Below, one piece after another: positions 27,423-36,054 of a stretch of 64,000 nt of DNA. Position numbers and translations under genes: made by a program. The stretch lies in the NCBI GenBank assembly GCA_016711485.1, contig JADJSX010000014.1:62001-126000 (forward strand), in the 5' to 3' direction. The stretch's first letter is position 1. Each line of letters begins with the position of its first letter. The notes beneath the pieces were generated by a model that worked only from the letters and a program-made list of their open reading frames with translations, ran no database searches and had not been told where the DNA came from. Origin of the DNA: Leptospiraceae bacterium. GTDB lineage: Bacteria; Spirochaetota; Leptospiria; Leptospirales; Leptospiraceae.

Positions 27423-29362
27423 TGAACAATACGTCGTCTACTAATTCCGTCAGCTTCGATTTTTCGAACACGTTCTAAATTTCGAAGCGCATTTGCAATT
27501 TCATTTTCGTTTCCAATATTCACTATTTCTTCGTATAGGTTTTTCACACGTTTAAAATTTCTATTTTCTTCTTCGTAGGCAGTTAGGCGAAATAGAAGAT
27601 TTGTTTTTCGAAGAGAATCGTAAATTGTTTTAATAGACTTATAACGATAGGATATCTCTTCTAGTTTTTCTTGTTCTTCTTTGTACATTTGCAGTGAATC
27701 TGCTGTGGACTTAGTTAGTAAATCACGTTTGAGTAAATCAACATCTTTTTTTGAATCAGTTACAGCTACCTCTTGCTCCTTTAATAAATTAGAAACTTCT
27801 TTATAAGAAAAATAGGCTCTTTCTAAATAAAGTCCTTCTTGTTCCGGGTATCGCATTTGTTTATGATGTTGAGATATTGCATAGGAAGCTATAAATTCAG
27901 AACTCAAACGACGCACTGTTTCTTCTAGGGAAATTCCAAATTCTTTATCGGATTCTTTTTTTTCTTTTTCTTCTTTCCTTTTTTGATCCAACCAATTCAA
28001 CCATTGCATGAAATACTCGGAACTTTTTTCCGCATTTCCCAATTTATGCGCATAAAAATCACCTAATTGAAAATTGAAATAAGCATCTTCCTTATTATCA
28101 GCTTTTAAAATTTCAGTAACTCTTTCATAGTATAAGGATGCGACTACGTATTGTTTTAAATCAGTATAAAGTTGAGCAAGGTTTTTATAAACGTCAAACA
28201 GAGGCAACTTCCCGTTATTCTCTGGCAAATTGGCTAAACGAATATATTTCAAATAAAGGTCGACAGCATTTCTTTTTTTACCAGAAGATTTATATTCATT
28301 GGCTAATAAAGAAATTGCCTCTGCATTATTTGGATTTACTTTTAGAGAATACTCGAGAAGCTGTGAAAATCCAGTAAAATCCTGATTTCTATTTGTATCT
28401 ACAGAAACAAAAATTCCTTTCCCAAAATGATCTGATTTATTTTCTACTTTTGATTTTTCTTTATTTTCATTTTCAATTTCTTTTACAAGTTTTGCAAAAT
28501 CCAAAATTGTATTAGAATCCTCTTTTGTTTTTTGTGCGATGTAATTTCCAAAAGTATTCAAAATAGATTCATTGTATTGTTCTTCCAAGGATTTTACATT
28601 TTGTTTAAGTCCATTGATTTTTTCTGTATTTTCTTGCAGAGATATGTTTGCTTCAGATGCAGGTAATTCGGATTTGGCGTATCTAGATCCAATCAAATGA
28701 GAATTAATTTCTGCCTTTTTTAATTCCTTTTTTAGTTCTTCAAGTTCCGTTTTAATTTTTTTATGTGCTAAACGTTTTGTTGTTTCTTCCTGCCCGAGTT
28801 CTTCTAGAAGATTTTCATCGTAGTATCTTTCTTCCGTATTCGAAAAATCCCTATATCGAAGACCGGACAAATAAAACTCTACTGCTTTATGTTTTTCCCC
28901 TACTTTTTCGTAGAGTTTTGCCATTTTTAAATGTAAGTCAAATAATATATCAGAGTCTCGTGCTAAATGAGATTCTGTATTTTTAAAACGAACACCGGAA
29001 ATAAAAAGTCGAATCGAATTTACATCAGCATTTACGGGAATAATGCTGGAATTGTTTTTGTATTCATCTGTAACATTATCTTTTCTGTCTTTGTATCGAC
29101 CTGCTTTTTCGCGAATATCTAAAATTCTTTTTTCTTCTACAAACTGCGCATAATACTCATTTAACAAAGATTGAATTTTTTCAATTTGTTCGTATGATTT
29201 ATCTGGATTTTCATTTGCAAACTTTTGTAGTTCATTTCGTTTTTCACTTGTTATAACTTCAACTGGACGTTTGTAGATTTTTTTTGGGTCATCCCTGAAA
29301 TCGTGTGGAAATAAAGATAAGAATGAATTTAAAAATAGATAGAAAATCAGGAGTAAACGCAT
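27419..29362 (-). CDS. Exported TPR and coiled-coil protein
   Basis: 647 residues. A signal peptide (MRLLLIFYLFLNSFLSLF) is followed by charged coiled coils (about 205-270 and 545-590) and TPR-like helix pairs (about 130-170, 335-445: LYEKVGEKHKAVEFYLSGLR, VNPNNAEAISLLANEYKSSG, LAQLYTDLKQYVVASLYYER). Likely a periplasmic scaffold of the kind common in Leptospira; partner unknown. It converges with the ODP gene, overlapping by 4 bp. Confidence 0.7.
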   Translation of the reverse strand: MRLLLIFYLFLNSFLSLFPHDFRDDPKKIYKRPVEVITSEKRNELQKFANENPDKSYEQIEKIQSLLNEYYAQFVEEKRILDIREKAGRYKDRKDNVTDEYKNNSSIIPVNADVNSIRLFISGVRFKNTESHLARDSDILFDLHLKMAKLYEKVGEKHKAVEFYLSGLRYRDFSNTEERYYDENLLEELGQEETTKRLAHKKIKTELEELKKELKKAEINSHLIGSRYAKSELPASEANISLQENTEKINGLKQNVKSLEEQYNESILNTFGNYIAQKTKEDSNTILDFAKLVKEIENENKEKSKVENKSDHFGKGIFVSVDTNRNQDFTGFSQLLEYSLKVNPNNAEAISLLANEYKSSGKKRNAVDLYLKYIRLANLPENNGKLPLFDVYKNLAQLYTDLKQYVVASLYYERVTEILKADNKEDAYFNFQLGDFYAHKLGNAEKSSEYFMQWLNWLDQKRKEEKEKKESDKEFGISLEETVRRLSSEFIASYAISQHHKQMRYPEQEGLYLERAYFSYKEVSNLLKEQEVAVTDSKKDVDLLKRDLLTKSTADSLQMYKEEQEKLEEISYRYKSIKTIYDSLRKTNLLFRLTAYEEENRNFKRVKNLYEEIVNIGNENEIANALRNLERVRKIEADGISRRRIVH

Positions 29363-29406
29363 AGTTCTATTATCGGAAGAAATAAAATTTTGATAAATTT
29401 ACTATT

Positions 29407-29693
29407 GCGACTTTGTCAAGTTGGCTTAAACTTAATTCTACCTAGGTTTTTATTATAATCGTCTTTCTAAAAAACTCATAGACAAAAAATAAACAGGGCA
29501 GATCTTTTTCTAATTTTTCAAATGCAAAAAGGTCTTAATGGAGCATTTGCAGCGTGTTAAGGCAATAAAATCGCTGCTGCGGGCTTTCTTTTCTTTTTTG
29601 CTTACTTTTTTCTTTCCCAAGAAAGAAAAGAAAAAAGTAAGATTAATAAATCCTACTCTGGGACGGAGTAGTTTGGCGACTTGACAAAGTCGC
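29407..29693. mobile_element. Second MITE-like element with 15-bp perfect terminal inverted repeats
   Basis: GCGACTTTGTCAAGT (29407-29421) is repeated perfectly inverted at 29679-29693. The interior has no gene but two further stems: a 15-bp pair CTTACTTTTTTCTTT / AAAGAAAAAAGTAAG (29601-29615 and 29627-29641) and CTACTC / GAGTAG (29653-29671). The right end itself folds (29676-29693). It fills most of the 520-bp gap between the TPR protein and cheW; the remaining bases look non-coding. Confidence 0.5.
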
Positions 29694-29885
29694 ACTATTT
29701 AACATCAGTGGTGTATGTTCCAAACATCAAAATAAAATACGCATTCGTTTACTTTTGGCATACAGAATTTAATGTAGGATAGGAATCAGAGATTGTGTAA
29801 AAGCGGAAACAATGCCAACAAATTTCCAATTGCATTTGTGTAGATCAGCGAAATTTGTGGGCAAAATCCTTTTGTCGAATTCAAA

Positions 29886-30350
29886 TTATTTCGTAACTTC
29901 AGCCAATTCTTCAGAAGAAAGGATTTTTTCGATATCCATAATAATGATGAAACGGTTTTCTTTCTTAGCCACTCCCACGATGTAACGAGAAGACATTCCT
30001 CGCACAGATGGAGGCGGAGGATCTATTTGAGAGGAAGAAAAATGCACTACATGAGACACCTTGTCGACAATGACTCCTAATGACTTTCCATCTATCTTAA
30101 CTATAATAGCTCTATTCATAGAGGACTCGCCGACTTTTTTGTTCATGATTTTTTTACTGAGATCGATCATGTTCACTACTTTTCCGCGAATATCCATTAA
30201 ACCCACAAAGTAATTTTGGGATTTGGGAACTTTAATTAGATTCGTAACTTTTACGATCTCCTCAACGTTGATAATAGAAATAGCATAGTCCTCTTCCCCA
30301 ATCGTAAAAGTAATATACTGTTCACTTAAATGATTATCATCTTTAGCCAT
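29886..30350 (-). CDS. cheW: Chemotaxis coupling protein CheW
   Basis: Links chemoreceptors to the CheA kinase. The 154-residue product is a single CheW domain: QYITFTIGEEDYAISIINVEEI, VGLMDIRGKVVNMIDLSKK, AIIVKIDGKSLGVIVDKVSHV and a C-terminal RFIIIMDIEKILSSEEL. No cheA, cheY or classical receptor gene adjoins it. It lies 2.5 kb from the chemoreceptor-like/ODP pair, on the opposite strand, so a functional link to that pair is only a possibility. The membrane-protein gene upstream is 13 bp away. Confidence 0.93.
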   Translation of the reverse strand: MAKDDNHLSEQYITFTIGEEDYAISIINVEEIVKVTNLIKVPKSQNYFVGLMDIRGKVVNMIDLSKKIMNKKVGESSMNRAIIVKIDGKSLGVIVDKVSHVVHFSSSQIDPPPPSVRGMSSRYIVGVAKKENRFIIIMDIEKILSSEELAEVTK

Positions 30351-30363
30351 CTATTATAACCCC

Positions 30364-31095
30364 TTAAAATCTCGTAAACCCTGTATAGAAATAATATCCA
30401 CCAAACGAAAGAAAACTCATCACTTTCAAATAAAAGGGAGTTCGATTTCGTAAAATCCAATCAAAACCACCAAAAAGAATTCCCATAAATGCTAGAGAGA
30501 ATCCCAAAACAACATAATCAAAAAAATGTAAATAAATTGCAAGACAAACTGATATTCCTAAAATAGAATCATACAGATCATCTAAAAACCTAATTCTAAA
30601 ATCGGCATAAGAACTTTTGAGCTTTTGAGAAAGGTTAGTGATATAATCCCTTTTTTGGGGATTACTCATTGTATCCTGACTTTGTTCAACTCCAACATAT
30701 CCACTAGAATCTTGGTTTCTTTTCCCTAATGAGACACGGGAAATATCGTAAACCCCGCCAATCGATGTTAGTACATCATCATCGGGAATACAAGAAAAAA
30801 TATTTCTAAAAGGATAAAACTTTTTTCGTAAAGATGTATTTACTGCATTTAATACATCTCTCTCTCTTATAATTGTTCCGTTTTTAATTGTTGTGGTGTA
30901 GGTTCTACCTTTTTCGGAGGCGGGCTCTAAACTTAAACGAACAAGGTTTTCATGAAAATTATAATCAACTAAAAAAACATCCCCTACTGGAGAAACTGCC
31001 CTGTAAGATTTAAAATACCCTCTTGCAGGTTTTGCGCTTCGTTTCCACCAAGTTCTAAATCCTTCATAATCCGAATCGTATAACATATGTATCAT
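30364..31095 (-). CDS. Membrane protein of unknown function
   Basis: 243 residues. A soluble N-terminal part (about 1-170) contains the basic, aromatic start GFRTWWKRSAKPARGYFKS, and the C-terminal 70 residues form three to four hydrophobic segments (ILGISVCLAIYLHFFDYVVL, GFSLAFMGILFGGFDWIL, FLSFGGYYFYTGF). Not recognised; it may be lineage-specific. It lies 13 bp upstream of cheW, so the two could be cotranscribed. Confidence 0.7.
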   Translation of the reverse strand: MIHMLYDSDYEGFRTWWKRSAKPARGYFKSYRAVSPVGDVFLVDYNFHENLVRLSLEPASEKGRTYTTTIKNGTIIRERDVLNAVNTSLRKKFYPFRNIFSCIPDDDVLTSIGGVYDISRVSLGKRNQDSSGYVGVEQSQDTMSNPQKRDYITNLSQKLKSSYADFRIRFLDDLYDSILGISVCLAIYLHFFDYVVLGFSLAFMGILFGGFDWILRNRTPFYLKVMSFLSFGGYYFYTGFTRF

Positions 31096-31149
31096 ATCGG
31101 ACTCTAAAAAAAATAGCTAAAGGTACATTCTTTTATGGAAAATAAAAAG

Positions 31150-31195
31150 TAAAAACTTTTATCCCCTCCCGAATAAAATTCACGGGAGGGGAGAC
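31150..31195 (-). terminator. Rho-independent terminator
   Basis: A perfect 9-bp GC-rich stem (CCCCTCCCG / CGGGAGGGG at 31163-31171 and 31183-31191, 11-nt loop). Read on the minus strand it is followed by ATAAAAGTTTTT. It lies just beyond the small basic ribosomal-type gene and would end the transcript of the genes to its right. Confidence 0.65.
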
Positions 31196-31213
31196 TTAGA
31201 TTAATGCAAAATT

Positions 31214-31309
31214 CTATTTGCCTTTTTTCTTATGTCTGTTGGCTCTACGCTTTTTTTTTCTCTTGTGAGTAGCGATTTTTTTTCTTTTTCTTTTTTTACC
31301 AGACGGCAT
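31214..31309 (-). CDS. 31-residue AURKAIP1/COX24-type basic protein (mS38/bS22-like)
   Basis: A very short gene encoding MPSGKKRKRKKIATHKRKKK followed by RRANRHKKKGK: over half Lys/Arg. It matches the bacterial AURKAIP1/COX24-domain proteins, homologues of mitochondrial ribosomal protein mS38 and of the small-subunit protein bS22. A ribosome binding site AGGAG lies 9 bp before the ATG, and a terminator follows the stop. The likely site of action is the decoding region of the 30S subunit. Confidence 0.85.
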   Translation of the reverse strand: MPSGKKRKRKKIATHKRKKKRRANRHKKKGK

Positions 31310-31337
31310 TCATAACTCCTTTAATAATGTTAAAAAA

Positions 31338-32402
31338 CTATTCCAAATACTTTTGTAAACTTCTATTTTTCTTTAAGTCAGATAATAAAAGTTTTATATC
31401 TTTAATTCCTGTTTTAGAGGAAATAAACAATACGTCATCTTCTTCAACTACAATGAGATCCTCGACACCTAAAAAGGTAACTAATTCTTTTTTTGTGGAA
31501 GAGATATTTCCCTTCGCATTAAAATGATATACAGCTTTTCCGGAGTGATGATTTCCTTGATTGTCCCCTTTTAATACTCTTTCCAACGACAACCAAGAAC
31601 CAACGTCATCCCAATCAAAACTTGCTTTTACCATTCGAATCAAGGAACTTTTTTCCATGATAGCAGTATCGATCGCTTCAGAGGGTAATAATTTAAACGC
31701 TGCACTCAATTCTCCAAAATTAGAAAATGGAAATTTATTTTTGAGAGGGGAAATAATATAAGGAGCGTGTTTTGTTAATTCAGCTAAAATTACATCTGTT
31801 TTCCAAATAAAAATTCCCGGGTTCCAATAAAAGTTCTTTCGTTTTAAATATTTTAGAGCTACCTTCAAGTCAGGTTTTTCAAAAAAACCTTTTACTTCCA
31901 TACCATGTTTTGTAGGTTTACCGGTCGCGATATAGCCATATCCTGTTTCTGGTCTTACTGGCTTAATACCAAGCAGAACCAAATTATCTTCCGCTTCTAA
32001 CATGGCAATTTTGACAGTCTTCGTAAATTCAGAAACTGGATTTATGAATGCATCTGCAGATAATACAATTTGGATCGGATTTCCAAATTTTTGTTTAAAA
32101 TAAAGGGAAGCTAAAGCAACTATAGGTGCTGTATTTTTTCCTTCTGGCTCTAAAATAAAGTTTTTTTCGGGAAAACTCTTTTCCTGTAGTAGGATGGATT
32201 TTTTTAAAGCCGCATTCGTGCCAATAAAGATTCTATCTAAGCTAGTCAAAGAGAGTGCTCTATCAATAGTCTCTCGCAAAAGAGTTTTATTTGAATAGAC
32301 TTTCTGGAGTTGCTTTGGAGTGAAAGTTCTAGAACGAGGCCAAAACCTCTCCCCTTTTCCTCCGGCCATTATCAATACTACTGGTTTTTCTTTCGCCGTC
32401 AT
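31338..32402 (-). CDS. manC: Mannose-1-phosphate guanylyltransferase
   Basis: Makes GDP-mannose from mannose-1-phosphate and GTP for surface glycans. The 354-residue nucleotidyltransferase has the signature VVLIMAGGKGERFWPRSR, the lysine-bearing FTPKQLQKV, the sugar-site phrase ETGYGYIATG and the metal-site FFEKPD. It lacks the C-terminal isomerase domain of bifunctional ManC/AlgA, as in many spirochaetes. It supplies the precursor used by GDP-fucose synthase encoded at 12360-13310. Located 15 bp downstream of hfq. Confidence 0.92.
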   Translation of the reverse strand: MTAKEKPVVLIMAGGKGERFWPRSRTFTPKQLQKVYSNKTLLRETIDRALSLTSLDRIFIGTNAALKKSILLQEKSFPEKNFILEPEGKNTAPIVALASLYFKQKFGNPIQIVLSADAFINPVSEFTKTVKIAMLEAEDNLVLLGIKPVRPETGYGYIATGKPTKHGMEVKGFFEKPDLKVALKYLKRKNFYWNPGIFIWKTDVILAELTKHAPYIISPLKNKFPFSNFGELSAAFKLLPSEAIDTAIMEKSSLIRMVKASFDWDDVGSWLSLERVLKGDNQGNHHSGKAVYHFNAKGNISSTKKELVTFLGVEDLIVVEEDDVLFISSKTGIKDIKLLLSDLKKNRSLQKYLE

Positions 32403-32417
32403 AGTGACTCCAGTGGA

Positions 32418-32657
32418 TTAGGTTTCTTTAATGTCTTCAGGGGCGAATTTAATTGGTTTTAATGGAATAATTGTGGAAACTGCATGTTTATAAATAAGTT
32501 GCTGTTTTCCATCATTTTCAATGATAATTGTAAAATTATCGAAACTATAAACTTTTCCTTTTAAAGGAACACCATTTAGGAGATAAATGGTTAAATCTAT
32601 CTTATCTTTTCTAGCTGTATTCAGTATGTAGTCTTGAATATTATTTTTTGTAGACAT
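32418..32657 (-). CDS. hfq: RNA chaperone Hfq
   Basis: Sm-like protein that forms a hexamer and pairs small RNAs with mRNAs. The 79-residue product has NNIQDYILNTARKDKIDLTI, the LNGVPLKGKVYSFDNFTIII Sm1 region and the Sm2 motif LIYKHAVSTIIP (the YKHA variant of the Hfq signature). The second ATG (32657) is preferred because AAGATGG sits before it at good spacing and homologues start MS.KNNIQ; an ATG four codons upstream is possible. It follows miaA, the same order as in many bacteria. Confidence 0.93.
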   Translation of the reverse strand: MSTKNNIQDYILNTARKDKIDLTIYLLNGVPLKGKVYSFDNFTIIIENDGKQQLIYKHAVSTIIPLKPIKFAPEDIKET

Positions 32658-32672
32658 CCCATTTACCATCTT

Positions 32673-33548
32673 TTATATTTTTTTTATTAATTCCAACGCT
32701 TCTTTCGAGCTCATCGGGTTCAAAACTTCTTCCTTTTTAAACCAAGTAATTTGCTTCTTCGCATAATTTCTATGCGACTGAGAAAACTCCTCAGAAAAGG
32801 ATTCCATGGTCATTTTACCATTGATATAAGCAAGTGCAAAATTATAACCAAGAGAATTTAGAGCAGGAGCTTCTTCTCCAAATTGAGAGACAACTTCATT
32901 TGTTTCTTCCAAAAGTCCCCCTTGAATCATGGATTTACATCTTAGATTAATTCTTTCGTATAACTCCGATCTTTCCCTAGAAATTAAAATTCCCGATACT
33001 TCCAGTTTTTCTTGTGCTAGGTAGCCGTCATTCCTATTTTCTTTTAAAGTTGACCAACGTTCACCACTGGACTCAAAAACCTCTAGAGCTCGCGTTACAC
33101 GATAATCGTCAGCATAACCGACCGTTCGGGTGGTAACTTCGTCCACACTTAATAAACGACTCCAACGCTCTTCTCTCGTGAGGGATTCTATCTTTTGTCG
33201 AACCTCCGGTTTTATTTCAGGAACAGGGTACATCCCATAAAGAAACGCTTTTAGGTAAAAACCAGTTCCGCAAGTAATTATAGGAATTTTTTCCCTCGCA
33301 TAAATATCTTCTAGAGCTTTATTGGCAAGTGATACAAAATAGGCAGCATTTATTTTTTGATTTGGATCTAGAAAGTCAACTAGGTGGTGCTTAATTTGAT
33401 TCAAAATTTCTTTTTCTGGTTTTGCTGTTCCTACAGAAAGAATTTTATAAACCTGTCTAGAGTCAAAGGAAACAATCTCAAATCGGTCTGGATCAAGATG
33501 AGTGCAGATTTCTGTTTTGCCCCCTCCTGTAGGAGAGGCCAATATCAC
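32673..33548 (-). CDS. miaA: tRNA dimethylallyltransferase
   Basis: Adds a dimethylallyl group to A37 of tRNAs that read UNN codons. The 291-residue product has the P-loop ASPTGGGKTEI, the active-site loop SFDSRQVYKIL and GTAKP, TCGTGFYLKA, and the C-terminal NYAKKQITWFKK. The start is GTG at 33548; the open frame extends only eight codons further (LIKKLVILASPTG) with no ATG, so either GTG or another rare start just upstream is used. No good ribosome binding site precedes the GTG; coupling to the upstream gene is likely. Confidence 0.93.
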   Translation of the reverse strand: MILASPTGGGKTEICTHLDPDRFEIVSFDSRQVYKILSVGTAKPEKEILNQIKHHLVDFLDPNQKINAAYFVSLANKALEDIYAREKIPIITCGTGFYLKAFLYGMYPVPEIKPEVRQKIESLTREERWSRLLSVDEVTTRTVGYADDYRVTRALEVFESSGERWSTLKENRNDGYLAQEKLEVSGILISRERSELYERINLRCKSMIQGGLLEETNEVVSQFGEEAPALNSLGYNFALAYINGKMTMESFSEEFSQSHRNYAKKQITWFKKEEVLNPMSSKEALELIKKI

Positions 33549-33559
33549 AAGCTTCTTGA

Positions 33560-33979
33560 TTAGGTGTCTTCCTCATCTAGAATTGGCTCTGGATCGTCAA
33601 TCTCTGCGTCTGGCTCGAGTAGAATATCTTCCTCTGCTCCTAATTCAGCTACAACATCTTCATCGACAACATCAAATTCACTCAGTTTAGGTGAGGACTT
33701 TGGAAATTTGACTTTTACTGTAGGTCGTGTATTCTGGTCAGCACCACATTTGGGACAAATTTTTTCTTCCTTTCCTAAATCGTAAAACTTAGTATTACAA
33801 CTGTAACAGGTATGTTTTTTCCCAAGTCCGCCACCCTCAGTTACTACAGGGGGCTTCTTTGGAGAAACTTTAGCTGTTTTGGTTGAAGTGTCTGCTTTTT
33901 TAGCATCCGACTTTTTAGAAGGCTCTGCCTTTTTGGTCTCTGGTTTCTTCACTACTTTTTTCTGCAACTTCTTGGTCAT
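33560..33979 (-). CDS. Zinc-ribbon protein of the FYDLN type
   Basis: 139 residues. A Lys/Ala-rich basic N-terminus (about 1-45) precedes a four-cysteine ribbon (HTCYSCNTKFYDLGKEEKIC then PKCG, about 56-80) and a very acidic tail (about 100-139). The phrase KFYDLGKEEKICPKCG matches the FYDLN-acid family. Function unknown; a role in nucleic acid or protein contacts is inferred from the split charge. It lies directly upstream of miaA. Confidence 0.8.
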   Translation of the reverse strand: MTKKLQKKVVKKPETKKAEPSKKSDAKKADTSTKTAKVSPKKPPVVTEGGGLGKKHTCYSCNTKFYDLGKEEKICPKCGADQNTRPTVKVKFPKSSPKLSEFDVVDEDVVAELGAEEDILLEPDAEIDDPEPILDEEDT

Positions 33980-34084
33980 AAAAAAGAAATTAAAAAATCT
34001 AGGATTAAAAATATGACAAGCTAAATTTTATAAAATCATCATTTTTGGATTTTTTTTTCAAAATAGATGGACGTTAATTAATAA

Positions 34085-34981
34085 ATGAGTTTTTTTACCC
34101 CTACCATGGCAACTTCCTATCAAACATTCTCATCCATCAGACACAATCTGAGCGTAAAAATCCAAGATAACCAAAAGTCCGAGTCCATTTTACTTTTACA
34201 CGGATTTAACGACAACAAAGAGACATTTGTTTTTCTAGAAAATTTTCTCAGCGAACGATTCAATATCTATAGTTTTGATTTTCGAGGGCATGGTGACTCC
34301 GATTGGAAAAAAGACTCTCTGTATCACTACAGCGAAAACTTAATCGATTTACAAAACCTAATTGAACACTTTTTTGACAAGCCAATCTACTTGCTTGGTC
34401 ACTCTATGGGTGCAGGCATGGCTGCTCGTTTTACCGGTTTATTTCCAGAAAAAATCAAGCTCCTCATCTGTCTGGAAGGATTTAGTGGATTACAACCGCA
34501 AGAGGCAGAACGCAAACGAATGAGAGAATGGTTAATCACTACTAGCCGTCGAAACGAACGAAATTCAACACCCACCGAACGCAAAAAAAACATGACTCTA
34601 GAAGAAGCCAAAAATAAACTCGGATTAATCTATGGAGGGTTAGCAAAAGAAAAAATAGACTCTCTCATAGGAGGGTTAGTAAAACAAACGGAAGATGGAT
34701 TTTACAAATGGAAAAATGACCCTAACTTAAAAACAAGCACCCCTATTCCCTTCCCGCCAGAATTATCCAGAAAATTATGGAGCGAAATTACAAGTCCTGT
34801 TCTAATTTTCTTTGGAAGACAAACACATATTCGCCCCAACAACTTAGAAGAAATTCTATCTCATTTCAAAAATGTGGAACTTCACGAGGTAGATCACGCC
34901 GGTCATAATATGCACCACGATAAACCAGAAGTTTTAATTAAGGTAATGGAAGAGTTTTTCCAAAAACATTTTCCTGCTTAA
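34085..34981 (+). CDS. Alpha/beta hydrolase
   Basis: 298 residues with a classical alpha/beta-hydrolase core: oxyanion region LLLHGFNDNKETF, FDFRGHGDSDW, nucleophile elbow LLGHSMGAGMAA (Ser in GHSMG), an acid in VLIFFGRQTHIR and the late histidine in EVDHAGHNMHHDKP. A helical lid lies at about 140-235. Probably a cytoplasmic esterase, lipase or thioesterase; the substrate is not evident. Its 3' end overlaps the end of the convergent secreted-protein gene by 44 bp. Confidence 0.85.
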   Translation: MSFFTPTMATSYQTFSSIRHNLSVKIQDNQKSESILLLHGFNDNKETFVFLENFLSERFNIYSFDFRGHGDSDWKKDSLYHYSENLIDLQNLIEHFFDKPIYLLGHSMGAGMAARFTGLFPEKIKLLICLEGFSGLQPQEAERKRMREWLITTSRRNERNSTPTERKKNMTLEEAKNKLGLIYGGLAKEKIDSLIGGLVKQTEDGFYKWKNDPNLKTSTPIPFPPELSRKLWSEITSPVLIFFGRQTHIRPNNLEEILSHFKNVELHEVDHAGHNMHHDKPEVLIKVMEEFFQKHFPA

Positions 34982-35530
34982 TTAGTTTGATTCTGTCAAC
35001 GGGAGAAGGAATTTCATTGATGGCAAAAATTCTTGAGATTGGAAATTTGGGCTCCGTGTAATTTGTGTGAGTATCAATTTGTAATTTAACTTTACTCATT
35101 TCCTCACCACTAACGTCATTTGAAATCGTTCGAACAATAGTTTCCGATTCCATTTTCGAACTAAGTCTAGTCCGACTTTTTAAGAAGCTAATGGAATATA
35201 GCCGCCCCTCTTTTAAATTTAAAACAAATGACTCGGCTACAAAATGTTGGTTTCTGCGTCCGGGTTGCGTTTCAGTAAAATTCCTAAACTCTTTGGTGAA
35301 TGCGTTATTTTTAACTTTTCCATTTTTTGAAAGATAGAGAACAATCTTTGAAATTTCAGTATGAAAATAGACTATGTCTTTTTTTAAAAAATCATAGGTT
35401 TTTTTCTGTTCCTTTGTAAATTCCCTTGGCTGAATCGATCCGTCTGGATTAATTAATGTAGGGTATTCAAAATCACTCGAAATTATATTCAGATGAAATA
35501 AAAAAACAAAAACAAATAAACTTTTAACAT
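34938..35530 (-). pseudogene. Exported protein gene with a homopolymer frameshift in the signal peptide
   Basis: The frame ending at 34938 is open upstream to about 35558 and reads ...HLNIISSDFEYPTLINPDGS and on to ENVFGKTLPLP, but has no ATG before residue 127. An ATG at 35530 begins MLKVYLFLFFYFI and stops after 13 codons. Adding one T to the T7 tract (35500-35506, complement) joins them into MLKVYLFLFFLFHLNIISS, a perfect signal peptide, followed by about 180 mature residues. The product family is not recognised. Either the tract is variable or there is a sequence error. Confidence 0.6.
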
Positions 35531-35718
35531 GATTTTTTCCTAGACAATAGAGTAAAATTCAAATGACAATTGTTTACAATTGCCATTTAAGTCGAATTTT
35601 CAAGCGATTTCCCACTTCACCGGATATTTAAAAGGAAAATAATATCCTTTTTCAAATCTAGCTGCTCATTTAATGATTGTAAAAAAGACAAGGACATATA
35701 AATTTAGAAGTCATACTT

Positions 35719-36054
35719 ATGGAAATAACTAAACGAATAGCAAACGATACGATTATAATAGAACTATCCGGTAGCCTAGATATATATACGGCTCCTGATT
35801 TTAAAACGTTTCTAAATGCAAATGTAAATTCACAACACCCAAGAGTAATTGTGAATATGGAGAAATTGAATTATATCGACTCCTCTGGCATAGGGATTTT
35901 AATCAAAAGTCTAAACTACTTAAAAGAGTGGAATGGACAATTGCAACTTGCAAATCTAAAAGAATCCCTTCAAAAGATATTTAAAGTCGCAGGCCTTACA
36001 GCATACTTTCAATTTATCTCTGAAAAAGAATTCAAAGAAAAATATTCTGGATGA
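35719..36054 (+). CDS. STAS-domain anti-sigma-factor antagonist
   Basis: 111-residue single STAS domain. The phosphorylatable serine lies in the standard NYIDSSGIGILIKSL motif, and the start (ANDTIIIELSGSLDIYTAP) matches SpoIIAA/RsbV-type antagonists that release a partner from an RsbW-like kinase. A candidate kinase domain of that type occurs at the C-terminus of the protein at 40810-42240. The stop codon overlaps the start of the J-domain gene by 4 bp (ATGA). Confidence 0.9.
   Translation: MEITKRIANDTIIIELSGSLDIYTAPDFKTFLNANVNSQHPRVIVNMEKLNYIDSSGIGILIKSLNYLKEWNGQLQLANLKESLQKIFKVAGLTAYFQFISEKEFKEKYSG

Noticed and set aside
31220..31310. A/T tracts in the small basic gene as a slippage switch
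   Set aside because: The tracts encode lysines and the frame is intact and conserved in type; nothing suggests variation.
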